A stretch of DNA of 42,153 nt from Alphaproteobacteria bacterium (GCA_021296255.1 JAGWAU010000044.1:1-42153); one strand, 5' to 3'. Shown: positions 10,387 to 19,058, counted from the first letter of the stretch. Program-made: numbers and translations. The notes: generated by a model from the letters alone, not told the origin.

Positions 10387-11865
10387 ATGAGTGAGACGAC
10401 CACCATCGAGCGGGCGGAAGCACCGGAGAGCCTCGGCGATTCCGGGTGGGCGCTAAGCCGTGTGAAAGATCCCTACGAGAAGTCGATCGCGATCATCGGC
10501 GCGGGCGCGTCCGGCATTTGTCTCGCCAAATACCTCCTCGAAGTGGGCCTTGAGGTCACGGTGTTCGAGATCGGTACCAAGATCGGCGGCATGTGGGTTT
10601 ACGAGAACGACAGCGGCCGTTCGTCCGCTTACAAGACCTTGCACATCAATACGGCGAAGAACCTTACGAACTACAGCGACTTCAAGTTCAAGGACACCGT
10701 GCAACGTTTTCCCAGCCACTGGGATATGCACGGATATCTGGACGCATATGCCGAGCACTTCGGTGTGAAGGGACGGATTCGGTTTCGGTCCGAGGTAACG
10801 AGCGTCAAGCCATCGTTCGCCCCCGGCCGGGAAGAACCCCGCTGGGAGATCGAAACGGTCGATGGCCGGAATTGGGTTTTCGACACGGTGTGCGTTGCTA
10901 CGGGGCACCTGACCAAGCCGCTCCACGTTCCCGAATTCCAAAACGGATTCAAGGGCGAGTACATGCACTCGCACTATTACCGTACGCCGGAAGCCTTCAA
11001 AGGCAAGCGTATCTGCGTCGTGGGCGTCGGAAACTCGGCCGTCGATATTGCCAGCGACATGTGCGTGATTACCGAGCGTTGTGTCATGGTGGCGCGCTCG
11101 GGCGTGATGATCGCGCCCAAGCTGATCTTCGGGTTTCCCGTCACGGATATCTCCATGAGGCTGTATAAGCTATGGATCCCGGACAGGCTCCGCCGCAAGA
11201 TCATCGCATTCATGGTCAGGCTCGTGCACGGCGACATGGAGGACTATGGCTTCAAGCCACTCACCCGGCGGGCGCACCCCACGACCAGCGCCACGATCAT
11301 GCAGGATGTCGCCTATAACCGGGTGATCGTGAAACAGGGAATCGAGAAGATCGATGGCAAGACCATCCACTTCGTGGACGGCTCGTCCGAGGAATTCGAC
11401 GTCCTGATGGCCTGCACGGGCTATCTCATCGACCTGCCGTTCCTTTCCCCGGATCTCGTCCCCATCGTCGACAACAACGTGGAGCTCTATAAGCGTATCG
11501 TTCCCGTCGACTGGCCGGGGCTTTTCCTGATCGGCATGATCATGTCGACGACGGCGCTCAACTGGAATTATGAGGAGCAATCCCGCTGGATTCGAGAGTT
11601 CATCCTGGGCAACGCCGTGCTCCCGACTCGTGACGAAATGCTGAGGGATATTGAAGAGAAGAAGGCCTTCATCAAGAAGTACTACAAGGAATCACCACGT
11701 CATCATATCGAAGAGGAGCACATGTACTACTTCATGGAGCTCCACAAGTCATTGCGACAGGGACGCTGGCGCCGTTTCCGCCAGCGGGTCCGGGACTGGT
11801 TCGGCGGTGGGTCGGGCGGTCCAGGTTCGCGACGGCCTGCCGACGCGCACGTCGGCGCCGAGTAG
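10387..11865 (+). CDS. Flavin-containing monooxygenase, second tandem copy
   Basis: A 492-residue paralogue of the preceding gene, 42 bases downstream. The same motifs are present: GAGASG at 38-43, the FMO fingerprint FKGEYMHSHYY at 188-198 and GVGNSA at 213-218. In the late motif the copy reads ACTGYLIDLPFL. It differs by an 11-residue longer N-terminus and by an arginine- and glycine-rich C-terminal tail of about 35 residues (from RQGRWRRFRQRV), absent in copy one. The tail could mediate membrane or partner contact; that is inference. Both copies keep all cofactor motifs, so both look active. They might form a heterodimer or have split substrate ranges. Confidence 0.92.
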   Translation: MSETTTIERAEAPESLGDSGWALSRVKDPYEKSIAIIGAGASGICLAKYLLEVGLEVTVFEIGTKIGGMWVYENDSGRSSAYKTLHINTAKNLTNYSDFKFKDTVQRFPSHWDMHGYLDAYAEHFGVKGRIRFRSEVTSVKPSFAPGREEPRWEIETVDGRNWVFDTVCVATGHLTKPLHVPEFQNGFKGEYMHSHYYRTPEAFKGKRICVVGVGNSAVDIASDMCVITERCVMVARSGVMIAPKLIFGFPVTDISMRLYKLWIPDRLRRKIIAFMVRLVHGDMEDYGFKPLTRRAHPTTSATIMQDVAYNRVIVKQGIEKIDGKTIHFVDGSSEEFDVLMACTGYLIDLPFLSPDLVPIVDNNVELYKRIVPVDWPGLFLIGMIMSTTALNWNYEEQSRWIREFILGNAVLPTRDEMLRDIEEKKAFIKKYYKESPRHHIEEEHMYYFMELHKSLRQGRWRRFRQRVRDWFGGGSGGPGSRRPADAHVGAE

Positions 11866-11973
11866 ATCGCGGCCACGAGGAAGAAACGGGAGAACGGGCG
11901 CGCGGCCGGCCGGGGCCGGACCCGCCTTTGCCGGTGGGCGGACCTTCTTGGGAACACGTGCCGGGGGAACAGG

Positions 11974-13098
11974 ATGAAGACTCGCGCGGCGATGCTGGAC
12001 ACCATGGGGATGGATCGCCCCTACAAGGACACGCAGCCACTGGCCATCGAGGAGCTGGACCTCGATCCCCCCGGCGAGGGCGAGGTGCTGGTCGAGATCA
12101 AGGCGGCGGGCCTCTGCCACTCGGACCTGTCCGTGATCGACGGCAACCGCCCGAGGCCGATGCCGATGGCGCTCGGTCACGAATCGGCCGGCGTGGTCGT
12201 GGAGCTCGGACCGGCCGTGACCGACCTCACCGTCGGCGATCACGTCGTGGCGACGCTGGTGCCGAGTTGCGGCCGCTGCGTTCCCTGCGCCAGCGGCCGC
12301 CCCATGCTCTGCGAACCCGGCGTCGCCGCAAATGCGGCGGGAACCCTGTATTCGGGCGGGTTCGCGCTGCACCGGAACGGCGAGGACATCCACCATCACG
12401 TCGGCATCTCGGCGTTCGCCGAGTATGCCGTCATGAACCGGAACTCCCTGATCAAGGTCGACAAGACCTTGCCCCTCGTCGAGGTGGCGATGTTCGGCTG
12501 CGCGGTGATGACGGGAGTCGGCGCGGTGATCAACACGGCGGGCGTGAAGGCGGGCTCGACCGTCGCCGTCATCGGTCTCGGCGGTGTCGGCCTCAACGCC
12601 GTTCTCGGCGCCCGGCTTGCCGGGGCGCGGCGCATCGTGGCGCTCGATGTCCTCGATCACAAACTGGCGCTGGCCCGCCAATTGGGAGCCACCGACACCT
12701 TCAGCGCGGGCGAGGCCGGCTGCGTGGAAGCCGTGCGGGACGCGACGGACGGTGGTGTCGATTACGCCGTCGACACGGCGGGGGCGGGGCCCGCCTTGCA
12801 GACGGCCTGGGACATCACGCGGCGCGGCGGCACCACGGTGACGGCGGGATTGCCCCATCCGGATACGCGTCTGGCCGTGCCCGCCGTGATGATGGTGGGC
12901 GAGGAGCGGACCCTCAAGGGGAGCTACGGCGGCAGCAGCGTGCCGGTCCGTGACATTCCCCGATACCTCGAGCTCTATCGGCGGGGCATGCTGCCCGTGG
13001 ACGGACTACTGAGCGAGCGGCTCTCTCTCGACGAGATCAACGAGGGGTTCGACCGGCTCGCGGACGGCGCGACCATTCGCCAGATGGTCGTTTTCTAG
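11974..13098 (+). CDS. Zinc-dependent alcohol dehydrogenase (MDR family)
   Basis: A 374-residue medium-chain dehydrogenase of the class III/aryl-alcohol dehydrogenase type, oxidising an alcohol to an aldehyde or ketone with NAD. Catalytic zinc ligands are C48, H69 with E70, and C176. The structural zinc lobe is intact with C99, C102, C105 and C113. The Rossmann motif is GLGGVG at 201-206, followed by D at the end of the second strand (ALDVLD), which favours NAD over NADP. The start ATG follows GGGGGAA. It is 108 bases after the second monooxygenase and 38 bases before the hydrolase, all on the same strand, which suggests that they act on one substrate series. Confidence 0.93.
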   Translation: MKTRAAMLDTMGMDRPYKDTQPLAIEELDLDPPGEGEVLVEIKAAGLCHSDLSVIDGNRPRPMPMALGHESAGVVVELGPAVTDLTVGDHVVATLVPSCGRCVPCASGRPMLCEPGVAANAAGTLYSGGFALHRNGEDIHHHVGISAFAEYAVMNRNSLIKVDKTLPLVEVAMFGCAVMTGVGAVINTAGVKAGSTVAVIGLGGVGLNAVLGARLAGARRIVALDVLDHKLALARQLGATDTFSAGEAGCVEAVRDATDGGVDYAVDTAGAGPALQTAWDITRRGGTTVTAGLPHPDTRLAVPAVMMVGEERTLKGSYGGSSVPVRDIPRYLELYRRGMLPVDGLLSERLSLDEINEGFDRLADGATIRQMVVF

Positions 13099-13136
13099 GG
13101 CGTCGGCGCGAAGCCCGCCGCCGGAGACAGGCGACG

Positions 13137-13949
13137 ATGTGGCGTGCGGCGGTCTATACCCTTTCGGCGTACGCCCTGTTCGTCGCGGCCATGTACGTGC
13201 TGCAGCGGAGCATCATGTACTTCCCGGCCCGCTCGTTGTCGACGCCGGCGCAAGCCGGGGTGCCGGAAATGACGCCCGTGACCCTGAGCACCGCCGACGG
13301 ACTGGAGCTCGCAGCCTGGTACAGCGCGCCGCGGGGCAGCGACGGGAACGTGCGTCCCACCGTCGTCTACTATCACGGCAACGGGGGCGGCATCGCCATG
13401 CGGGGTCCCCGGGCCCGTCCTTATCTTGACCGGGGCTTTGGCGTGCTTCTCGTCGAGTATCGGGGCTACAGCGGAAACCCGGGAAACCCGAGCGAGCAAG
13501 GGCTCTACGCCGACGGCCGGGCGTCGCTGGCCTTTGTCGAGTCTGAGGGGCTGCCCCTCGACCGCGTCGTCCTGCTCGGCGAGTCCCTGGGCAGCGGCGT
13601 CGCCGTTCAGATGGCAACCGAGTTCGACGTCGGCGCCATCGTGCTCGAAGCGCCGTTCTCCTCCGCGGTGGACGTCGCCGCAGGCGCTTACTGGTTCCTG
13701 CCGGTGCGTTGGCTGATGAAGGATCGGTTCGACTCGAGCTCCAAGATCGGCAGGGTCCGCGCGCCGCTGTTCATGGTCCACGGGGAGCGCGACCGGATCG
13801 TGCCGGTTCGGCTCGGGCGCAAGCTGTTCGCTGCCGCGAACGACCCGAAGGAAGCGGTTTACCTGCCCAATGCCGGTCACAATGACCTGCCGGTTCACGG
13901 CAGCATCCAACTCGTCATCGACTACCTGGAGCGTCAGTTCCCGAAGTAA
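13137..13949 (+). CDS. Membrane-anchored alpha/beta hydrolase
   Basis: A 270-residue serine hydrolase of the BEM46/ABHD13-17-like group. An N-terminal hydrophobic segment (residues 5-22) is probably an uncleaved membrane anchor. The oxyanion loop is YHGNGG at 79-84, the nucleophile S150 is in GESLGSG, the acid is D219 in HGERD, and the base is H249 in NAGHND. All three triad members are present. GGAGACAGG precedes the ATG. It is the last gene of the monooxygenase cluster, where it could hydrolyse an ester product; this is inference from order only, since the family also includes depalmitoylase-like and generic esterases. Confidence 0.88.
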   Translation: MWRAAVYTLSAYALFVAAMYVLQRSIMYFPARSLSTPAQAGVPEMTPVTLSTADGLELAAWYSAPRGSDGNVRPTVVYYHGNGGGIAMRGPRARPYLDRGFGVLLVEYRGYSGNPGNPSEQGLYADGRASLAFVESEGLPLDRVVLLGESLGSGVAVQMATEFDVGAIVLEAPFSSAVDVAAGAYWFLPVRWLMKDRFDSSSKIGRVRAPLFMVHGERDRIVPVRLGRKLFAAANDPKEAVYLPNAGHNDLPVHGSIQLVIDYLERQFPK

Positions 13950-14016
13950 CCGTCGGTAACGCACGGAAGAGTTGTCGCCGTCCTTGCCCTGATTTGGCCT
14001 GGGGGCTTGGCTGCGT

Positions 14017-14100
14017 AATTTCGATATCGATGCTGATTCCGTGGATGACTTCCGTATTGCCGAAGCGCTTGCGGACATCCTTGATCGAGACGGACGCCAA
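14017..14100 (-). pseudogene. 5' stump of an UgpC/MalK-type ABC importer ATPase gene
   Basis: Reading leftwards from 14100, after a good AAAGGAG site, a TTG start opens a frame MASVSIKDVRKRFGNTEVI followed by HGISIDIE. This matches the N-terminus of sugar/glycerol-3-phosphate importer ATPases (UgpC, MalK, ThuK). In those proteins the next residues lead into the Walker A motif. Here similarity stops abruptly after about 27 codons and the frame continues only as unrelated residues to a stop at 13915. The stump begins 13 bases after the MoaB-like/MocA-like fusion gene, so an importer gene once followed the cox operon and was cut by a deletion or rearrangement near 14017. Walker A, signature motif and all other parts are missing. 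Confidence 0.75.
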
Positions 14101-14112
14101 CAGCCGCTCCTT

Positions 14113-15753
14113 TCAACCTCCCGACCCCATGGCAGTCAGGGCTTCGGGCGTATCCACGTCGACCAGCACCCCGTCGTCGTCGATGGGCACCTCGGCGACG
14201 AGCTCGCCGTGGGCGCCGATCAGGTGACGGGCGCCCACGTCCCCGGCGACCTCCTGCATCTCTTCGAGGAACTGAGCTCCCCACAGCACGGGATTGCCGC
14301 GCTTGCCGGTGAAGGTCGGCACGCAAATCGCCCGGCCTTCCAGGGGATTGAACGCGGCGATGAGCCTGTCGATATGAGTTGCCTTCACCCTTGGCATGTC
14401 ACCGAGGCACACGATGACTCCGTCGGTGTCTTCGGGAACCGCCTGCAGCCCGGCTCTGAGAGACGTGCTCAAGCCGTCCGCGTAGTCGGCATTGTGGACG
14501 AACGTCAAGCCGTCGCGCTGCAGCGCTGCCTGGACCCGGTCCGATTCATGGCCCGTCACGACGATGACCGGGCTTGCCGCCGATGCCGTGACCTCCGCCA
14601 GGACGCGCGCCGCCATGGGCGTGCCGTCGATCTCCGCCAGCAGTTTGTTGATCTTGCCGGTCCGGCGGGACTGGCCGCCGGCCAGGACGATGGCCGCGAC
14701 GCGCGGCATGCGGGGCACTCCGTCGCCGGGCGCCGGTTCTTCACCGGTCTTGCTGGTGCGCGACTGTGGCCGTGTCGTGATCTCTTTGAGAAGGCCGCCC
14801 GCGCCCATGCGCATGACGTCTTCGCGATTCACGGGAACGTCCGCGAGCAGACGCCACAGAACCCAGTCGAAACCGTTCTCCTTTGGTGAGCGGGCACAAC
14901 CGGGCAGGCCGACGACGGGCACGTCGCCGTGATGCGCCAGGAGCAGGAGATTTCCTGGGTCGACGGGCATGCCGAAGTGATCGACCTCGCCGCCAGCCCG
15001 GACGATTCCCGCCGGCACCACGTCACGCCGGTCGACATTCGCCGAGGCCCCGAACAAGAGGATGGGATTGCAGCCCCGGGCCAAGAGATCGGCGACGGCG
15101 GACGCCACGGCCTCCTCCGTATGATCGCAGCGGACTTCGCCGGCCAGCCATGAGCCTAGATGCGCGAGTCGATTTCGCGTGGTCCCCAGTGACTTGTCGA
15201 GGATGGAGTCCTTGGTGCTCGGTAGGCGGGTCAGCACCAGACCCACCGGCTTCTCCTTGAGTTCCGCGACGTGCACGAGTCGTTCGTCGCGTTCTGCGAT
15301 CTTCTCGGCCGCAGAGATGACGTCCTTCGGCGCGGAGAACGGAATGATTTTGATGGTGGCCAACATCTGGCCCGGTTCCACGAGCTCGAACGGGGCCACC
15401 GTGGCGATGGTCAATGACTCGTCGATCAGGTTGATCTCATCGAGGCGGCTATCGTCGATGAGCGCGACGCCGTGCGCCTCGGCGTAGAGGTTGCAGCGCC
15501 CTGTGAAGGGCGCCGCGCAGCGTACGCCGTCGCCGCGGGCTGCCTTTGCGATCGTTTCGGCCGCCTTGTCCTCGGGAATGTCGCCCGCTTCGAGCCGGGC
15601 GGCGATGACGGTCTCGTGTCCCGCCGAGGTCAGGGCCGCGATGTCCTCGGCGCCGAGGATGCGCCCCTTCTTGAAGGACCGCCCATTCACCGTGACGCCG
15701 TGCGCGAGGATCGTGCCTTCGGCTTCTTCGAGGGCGAAGCAGCGGAAGTCCAT
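14113..15753 (-). CDS. MoaB-like/MocA-like fusion protein for molybdenum cofactor maturation
   Basis: A 546-residue two-domain protein. Residues 1 to about 340 form a molybdopterin-binding (MoaB/MogA/MoeA-type) domain, ending near VVGLPGCARSPKENGFDWVL. From about 350 a MobA/MocA-like nucleotidyltransferase begins with VLAGGQSRRTGKINKLL and continues with VCLGDMPRV and RGNPVLW. The family probably makes molybdopterin cytosine dinucleotide, the cofactor form of xanthine-oxidase-family enzymes. It overlaps the XdhC-type gene start to stop, and lies in the same operon as the cox structural genes that need that cofactor. The CTP preference is inferred from family and context, not from a diagnostic residue I can verify. 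Confidence 0.9.
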   Translation of the reverse strand: MDFRCFALEEAEGTILAHGVTVNGRSFKKGRILGAEDIAALTSAGHETVIAARLEAGDIPEDKAAETIAKAARGDGVRCAAPFTGRCNLYAEAHGVALIDDSRLDEINLIDESLTIATVAPFELVEPGQMLATIKIIPFSAPKDVISAAEKIAERDERLVHVAELKEKPVGLVLTRLPSTKDSILDKSLGTTRNRLAHLGSWLAGEVRCDHTEEAVASAVADLLARGCNPILLFGASANVDRRDVVPAGIVRAGGEVDHFGMPVDPGNLLLLAHHGDVPVVGLPGCARSPKENGFDWVLWRLLADVPVNREDVMRMGAGGLLKEITTRPQSRTSKTGEEPAPGDGVPRMPRVAAIVLAGGQSRRTGKINKLLAEIDGTPMAARVLAEVTASAASPVIVVTGHESDRVQAALQRDGLTFVHNADYADGLSTSLRAGLQAVPEDTDGVIVCLGDMPRVKATHIDRLIAAFNPLEGRAICVPTFTGKRGNPVLWGAQFLEEMQEVAGDVGARHLIGAHGELVAEVPIDDDGVLVDVDTPEALTAMGSGG

Positions 15754-16449
15754 TCACGCCTCCTGGCGCAAGGTTTGTGTCACCTGCGCGACGATGGAGA
15801 CGGCGACTTCCGCGGGTGAGCGGGCACCGATCGCGAGGCCCACGGGACCGTTGATCCGGTTGAGGTCGTCTTCGCCGAAGCCTGTTTCCGTCAGCCGCTG
15901 AAGGCGCGCCGCGTGTGTTTTCTTGCTGCCCAGAGATCCCACGTAGAAAGCCGACGACCTGAGCGCCACCTCGAGAGCCGGGTCATCTAGCTTGGGATCG
16001 TGGGTGAGCGTGACCACCGCCGTGCGAGAATCGGGAGCAAGCGTCTCCAGCGCGTCGTCGGGCCATTCCGTCAGCAGCGTCACGCCCGGGAACCGCTCGT
16101 CCGTGGCGAAGGCGGCGCGCGGATCGACGATGGTCACGTCGTAGCCGGCCAGCGCGGCCATGCGTGCCAGGGGCTGGGCGATATGGACGGCGCCGACGAT
16201 GATCATACGCAGCGGCGGATTGAAGACGTGCAGGAAAACGGGTCCTTCCTCGGTCTCGATCGTCTTGCTGCGGTCGCTGCGGAACGCTTCTCCGGCGGCT
16301 TGGGCAACGGCCGGATCGAGGCCGTTCTCGCCCTCGAGATCGCTGGGATACACGAGCCTCTCGTCACCGGTATTCAGGTTCGTCGCCAGGACGACCGATG
16401 ACTTCTCGCTGCGGTCGCGCAGCAGCCGTTCGAGGGTCGCGAACTTCAT
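15754..16449 (-). CDS. XdhC-type maturation protein, Rossmann half
   Basis: A 231-residue protein of the XdhC/CoxI family carrying the C-terminal Rossmann-like domain: MIIVGAVHIAQPLARMA at about residue 81, then VDPRAAFATDERFP and YVGSLGSKKTHAARL. XdhC proteins bind the molybdenum cofactor and help to sulfurate and insert it into molybdenum hydroxylases. Here the usual two-domain XdhC is split: the N-terminal XdhC/CoxI domain is encoded by the preceding gene, and the two genes overlap by four bases. The next gene begins directly at its stop. The neighbourhood fits maturation of the CoxL subunit. Confidence 0.88.
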   Translation of the reverse strand: MKFATLERLLRDRSEKSSVVLATNLNTGDERLVYPSDLEGENGLDPAVAQAAGEAFRSDRSKTIETEEGPVFLHVFNPPLRMIIVGAVHIAQPLARMAALAGYDVTIVDPRAAFATDERFPGVTLLTEWPDDALETLAPDSRTAVVTLTHDPKLDDPALEVALRSSAFYVGSLGSKKTHAARLQRLTETGFGEDDLNRINGPVGLAIGARSPAEVAVSIVAQVTQTLRQEA

Positions 16450-16787
16450 TTCAGTTTCTCGACGAATACCTGGACTTTGCCCCCGCAGGCCAAGCCGACT
16501 TCCCAGGCTTGCTCGTGGGTCACGCCGAAATCGAGCAGCCGCGGCTCTCCGTCGTCCATGGTCTTGAGAGCTTCTAGCACCACGGCGCCTTCGATACAGC
16601 CGCCGGACACGGAGCCGACGAATTTGCCGTCTCCGTGGACGGCGAGCTGGCTACCGACGGGGCGGGGCGATGAACCCCAGGTGGTCACGACCGTGGCAAG
16701 CGCGACGTCGTCTCCCTGAGATTTCCATTCGGCAGCCTGGCCGAGGACGTCTTCCTGCCAGGTATGCTGCGATTGCTGCGGTGTCAT
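16446..16787 (-). CDS. XdhC/CoxI N-terminal domain protein (CoxF-like)
   Basis: A 113-residue protein consisting of only the XdhC/CoxI N-terminal domain: VALATVVTTWGSSPRPVGSQ, GSVSGGCIEGAVV and GLACGGKVQVFVE. The conserved cysteines in GGCIEG and LACGG are proposed to handle the cofactor. The start was set at ATG 16787, which overlaps the stop of the VWA gene as TGATG; a GTG just upstream is possible. Together with the following gene it makes a complete XdhC in two pieces, as in cox clusters with separate coxF and coxI. It is translationally coupled to both neighbours. Confidence 0.87.
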   Translation of the reverse strand: MTPQQSQHTWQEDVLGQAAEWKSQGDDVALATVVTTWGSSPRPVGSQLAVHGDGKFVGSVSGGCIEGAVVLEALKTMDDGEPRLLDFGVTHEQAWEVGLACGGKVQVFVEKLK

Positions 16788-18037
16788 CACGCGGCCCTTT
16801 CCCCCGCAAATTGATCCATATGACCTTCTTCCGTGCGCGGCATTTCGCGCGCCAGAGCCTGTGCCACGTCGCGCAGGCTCTGCAGGTTGTGCACGGTACG
16901 AAATTCATCCACGTGGGGCAGGATCGCCCGCACACCCAGTGATTTTGGCTCGAAGCCCTCGTAGCGCAAGAGCGGATTGAGCCAGATCAACCGTCGACAC
17001 GACTTGTGAAGGCGCTCGATTTCCGCTTCCAGGCCTTCACCGGAGTCCCGGTCGAGGCCGTCGGAGATGAGGAGGACAAGCGCTCCCTGCCCGAGGACAC
17101 GTCGCGACCAGTGGGCATTGAATTCCTTGACGCAGCGGCCGATGCGGGTGCCGCCCGACCAGTCTTCGACGTTCTCGGCGACTTTCTCCAGCGCGACATC
17201 GACGTCCCGGTAGCGCAGAAATCGGGTGATGTTGGTGAGACGCGTTCCGAAGACGAAGGTGAAGACGCGGTCACGATCGTTCGTGATGGTGTGGAGGAAG
17301 TGGAGCAGCATCCGCGAGTACCGACTCATCGAGCCGGATATATCGCACAATACCACGAGCGGCGGATGACGCTGCCGCCGTGCCGAGCGTTTCAGGGGGA
17401 TGGTGTCGGTGCCGGAACGCAGCGCCGAGCGCAGTGTGGCCCGCATGTCGATCCGCCCACCGCGTGGATCGGGCGCGAACCGCCGCGTCGGCACCTGCAT
17501 GATCGGAAGCCGCATGCGGGAGATGATGGCCTTGGCCTCGGCGACCTCGTCCGCCGACATGGACTCGAAGTCCATGGATTGCAGGATTTCCCGTTGCGAG
17601 TACGTCCCGGCCGCATCTCCGACGATTTCGCCGGACTCCTCGTCGTCGCCTCCCTCGCCGCGTCCTGGAAAAAGTGCGTCCAGCAATCGGCGGCTCGGCG
17701 TGTCGTGTTCGGCTTCACCGTCGGCCTGAATGGTCGGCAGCATCAGCGACATCATGCGCTCGAGGATCTTCGGGTTGCGCCAGAACACGTGGAACGCCTG
17801 GTCGAAGATTTCACGCTGATCCCTGCGGTTGACGAACACCGAATGGAGCGTCCAGTAAAAATCGTCTCGGCTGGTAATGCCTGCGGCTTCGACGGCGCGT
17901 GTGGCGTCGATGATCTTGCCGGGCCCGACGGGCAGCCCCGCCGCGCGCAGGACACGTCCGAAGTGCACGATGTTCTGGGCGAACCGACCCTGTTCTTCCG
18001 GCTGGTCAGTCATGTCATCGGTGCCGCAGTTGGACAT
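16787..18037 (-). CDS. coxE: VWA-domain protein, CoxE-like
   Basis: A 416-residue protein of the CoxE family. An N-terminal helical region is followed by an arginine-rich linker and a von Willebrand A domain, whose metal-ion-dependent adhesion site begins with DISGSMS at residue 232 and continues with SGGTRIG and LLISDGLD. In Oligotropha, CoxE partners with the MoxR-type ATPase CoxD in building the copper-sulfur-molybdenum site. Two starts are possible, ATG 18037 and ATG 18013, neither with a strong ribosome binding site. The gene starts 10 bases after coxD ends and overlaps the XdhC-type gene. Function here is by family and context. Confidence 0.9.
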   Translation of the reverse strand: MSNCGTDDMTDQPEEQGRFAQNIVHFGRVLRAAGLPVGPGKIIDATRAVEAAGITSRDDFYWTLHSVFVNRRDQREIFDQAFHVFWRNPKILERMMSLMLPTIQADGEAEHDTPSRRLLDALFPGRGEGGDDEESGEIVGDAAGTYSQREILQSMDFESMSADEVAEAKAIISRMRLPIMQVPTRRFAPDPRGGRIDMRATLRSALRSGTDTIPLKRSARRQRHPPLVVLCDISGSMSRYSRMLLHFLHTITNDRDRVFTFVFGTRLTNITRFLRYRDVDVALEKVAENVEDWSGGTRIGRCVKEFNAHWSRRVLGQGALVLLISDGLDRDSGEGLEAEIERLHKSCRRLIWLNPLLRYEGFEPKSLGVRAILPHVDEFRTVHNLQSLRDVAQALAREMPRTEEGHMDQFAGERAA

Positions 18038-18047
18038 CGCGGCCGGA

Positions 18048-18980
18048 CTATTCCGCAGCGCCTGCCGCCGCCAACTCGGCGTTCACCGTATTCAGAAGCC
18101 GCGCGGCCTCGCTGCCCTGAATCTTGGCGATATCGTCCTGGTATTTGAGGAGGGCGCCGAGAGTGTCGTTGATCGTCTCGGGATCGAGGGACAGCTTGTC
18201 CAACTGTGTCAGCGCCGTGGCCCAGTCGATCGTCTCGGCGATTCCGGGCAGCTTGAACAGATCGGTGCGGCGCAACTCCTGAACGAAACCCACGACTTCC
18301 CGACTCAACCGCTCCTCGGCGCCGGGCACCTTGAGGCGCACGATGTCGAGCTCCCGCTGTGTATTGGGGTAGTCGACCCAGTGATAGAGACACCGCCGCT
18401 TGAGTGCGTCGTGGACCTCCCGCGTCCGGTTCGACGTGATGACGACAACGGGCGGTTCCGGCGCCGAGATCGTCCCGATCTCCGGAATCGTGATTTGGAA
18501 ATCAGCGAGCACCTCGAGCAGGTAGGCCTCGAAGGGCTCGTCTGTACGGTCGAGTTCGTCGATGAGCAAAACCGGCGCGCCCGCCGCGTCGGGTTCCAGG
18601 GCATGCAGCAGGGGCCGTTTGATCAGGAAACGCTCCGAGAACACGTCGTCGCCGAGCCGTTCTCGGTCACTGACGCCTTCTGCCTCGGCCATGCGGATCT
18701 CGATCATCTGGGCGGCATAGTTCCACTCGTACACCGCCGAGGAGATGTCGAGGCCCTCGTAACACTGTAGGCGCACGAGACGGCGTCCGGTCGTAGCGGA
18801 CAGAACATTGGCGATTTCCGTCTTGCCGACGCCGGCCTCGCCTTCAAGGAACAGTGGGCGGCTCATCTTCAGGCTGAGGAACAGGGTCGTCGCCAGGCTG
18901 CGGTCGGCTAGGTAGTCGCCTTCCCGAAGCAAGGTTTCGGTGCCGTCGATGGAATCAGGCAACGGGCGCGGTTTCGCCAT
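18048..18980 (-). CDS. coxD: MoxR-family AAA+ ATPase, CoxD-like
   Basis: A 310-residue AAA+ ATPase. Walker A is GEAGVGKT at 47-54, Walker B is LLIDELDR, and sensor 1 is VVITSNRTREVHDALKRRCLYHW. The length and the C-terminal helical lid fit MoxR proteins. In cox systems it works with CoxE to mature the active site of the large subunit. The start was set at ATG 18980 (MAKPRPLPDS), since the upstream residues would run through the terminator hairpin. It is separated from coxM by that intrinsic terminator, so its expression probably depends on read-through or a weak local promoter. Confidence 0.92.
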   Translation of the reverse strand: MAKPRPLPDSIDGTETLLREGDYLADRSLATTLFLSLKMSRPLFLEGEAGVGKTEIANVLSATTGRRLVRLQCYEGLDISSAVYEWNYAAQMIEIRMAEAEGVSDRERLGDDVFSERFLIKRPLLHALEPDAAGAPVLLIDELDRTDEPFEAYLLEVLADFQITIPEIGTISAPEPPVVVITSNRTREVHDALKRRCLYHWVDYPNTQRELDIVRLKVPGAEERLSREVVGFVQELRRTDLFKLPGIAETIDWATALTQLDKLSLDPETINDTLGALLKYQDDIAKIQGSEAARLLNTVNAELAAAGAAE

Positions 18981-19002
18981 CTCGGTTCCGGAACTCGGAT
19001 AC

Positions 19003-19030
19003 AAAAAGAGGGGAGGCGATGCTCCCCTCT
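19003..19030 (-). terminator. Intrinsic terminator between coxM and coxD
   Basis: On the minus strand AGAGGGGAG... reads as a perfect stem GAGGGGAG/CTCCCCTC (19022-19029 with 19008-19015) with a 6-base loop, extended by one more pair, and followed directly by TTTTTG. This is a textbook Rho-independent terminator placed 28 bases after the coxM stop. Confidence 0.85.
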
Positions 19031-19058
19031 CCAATAGACGTTTGAACGCGTCCGGATG

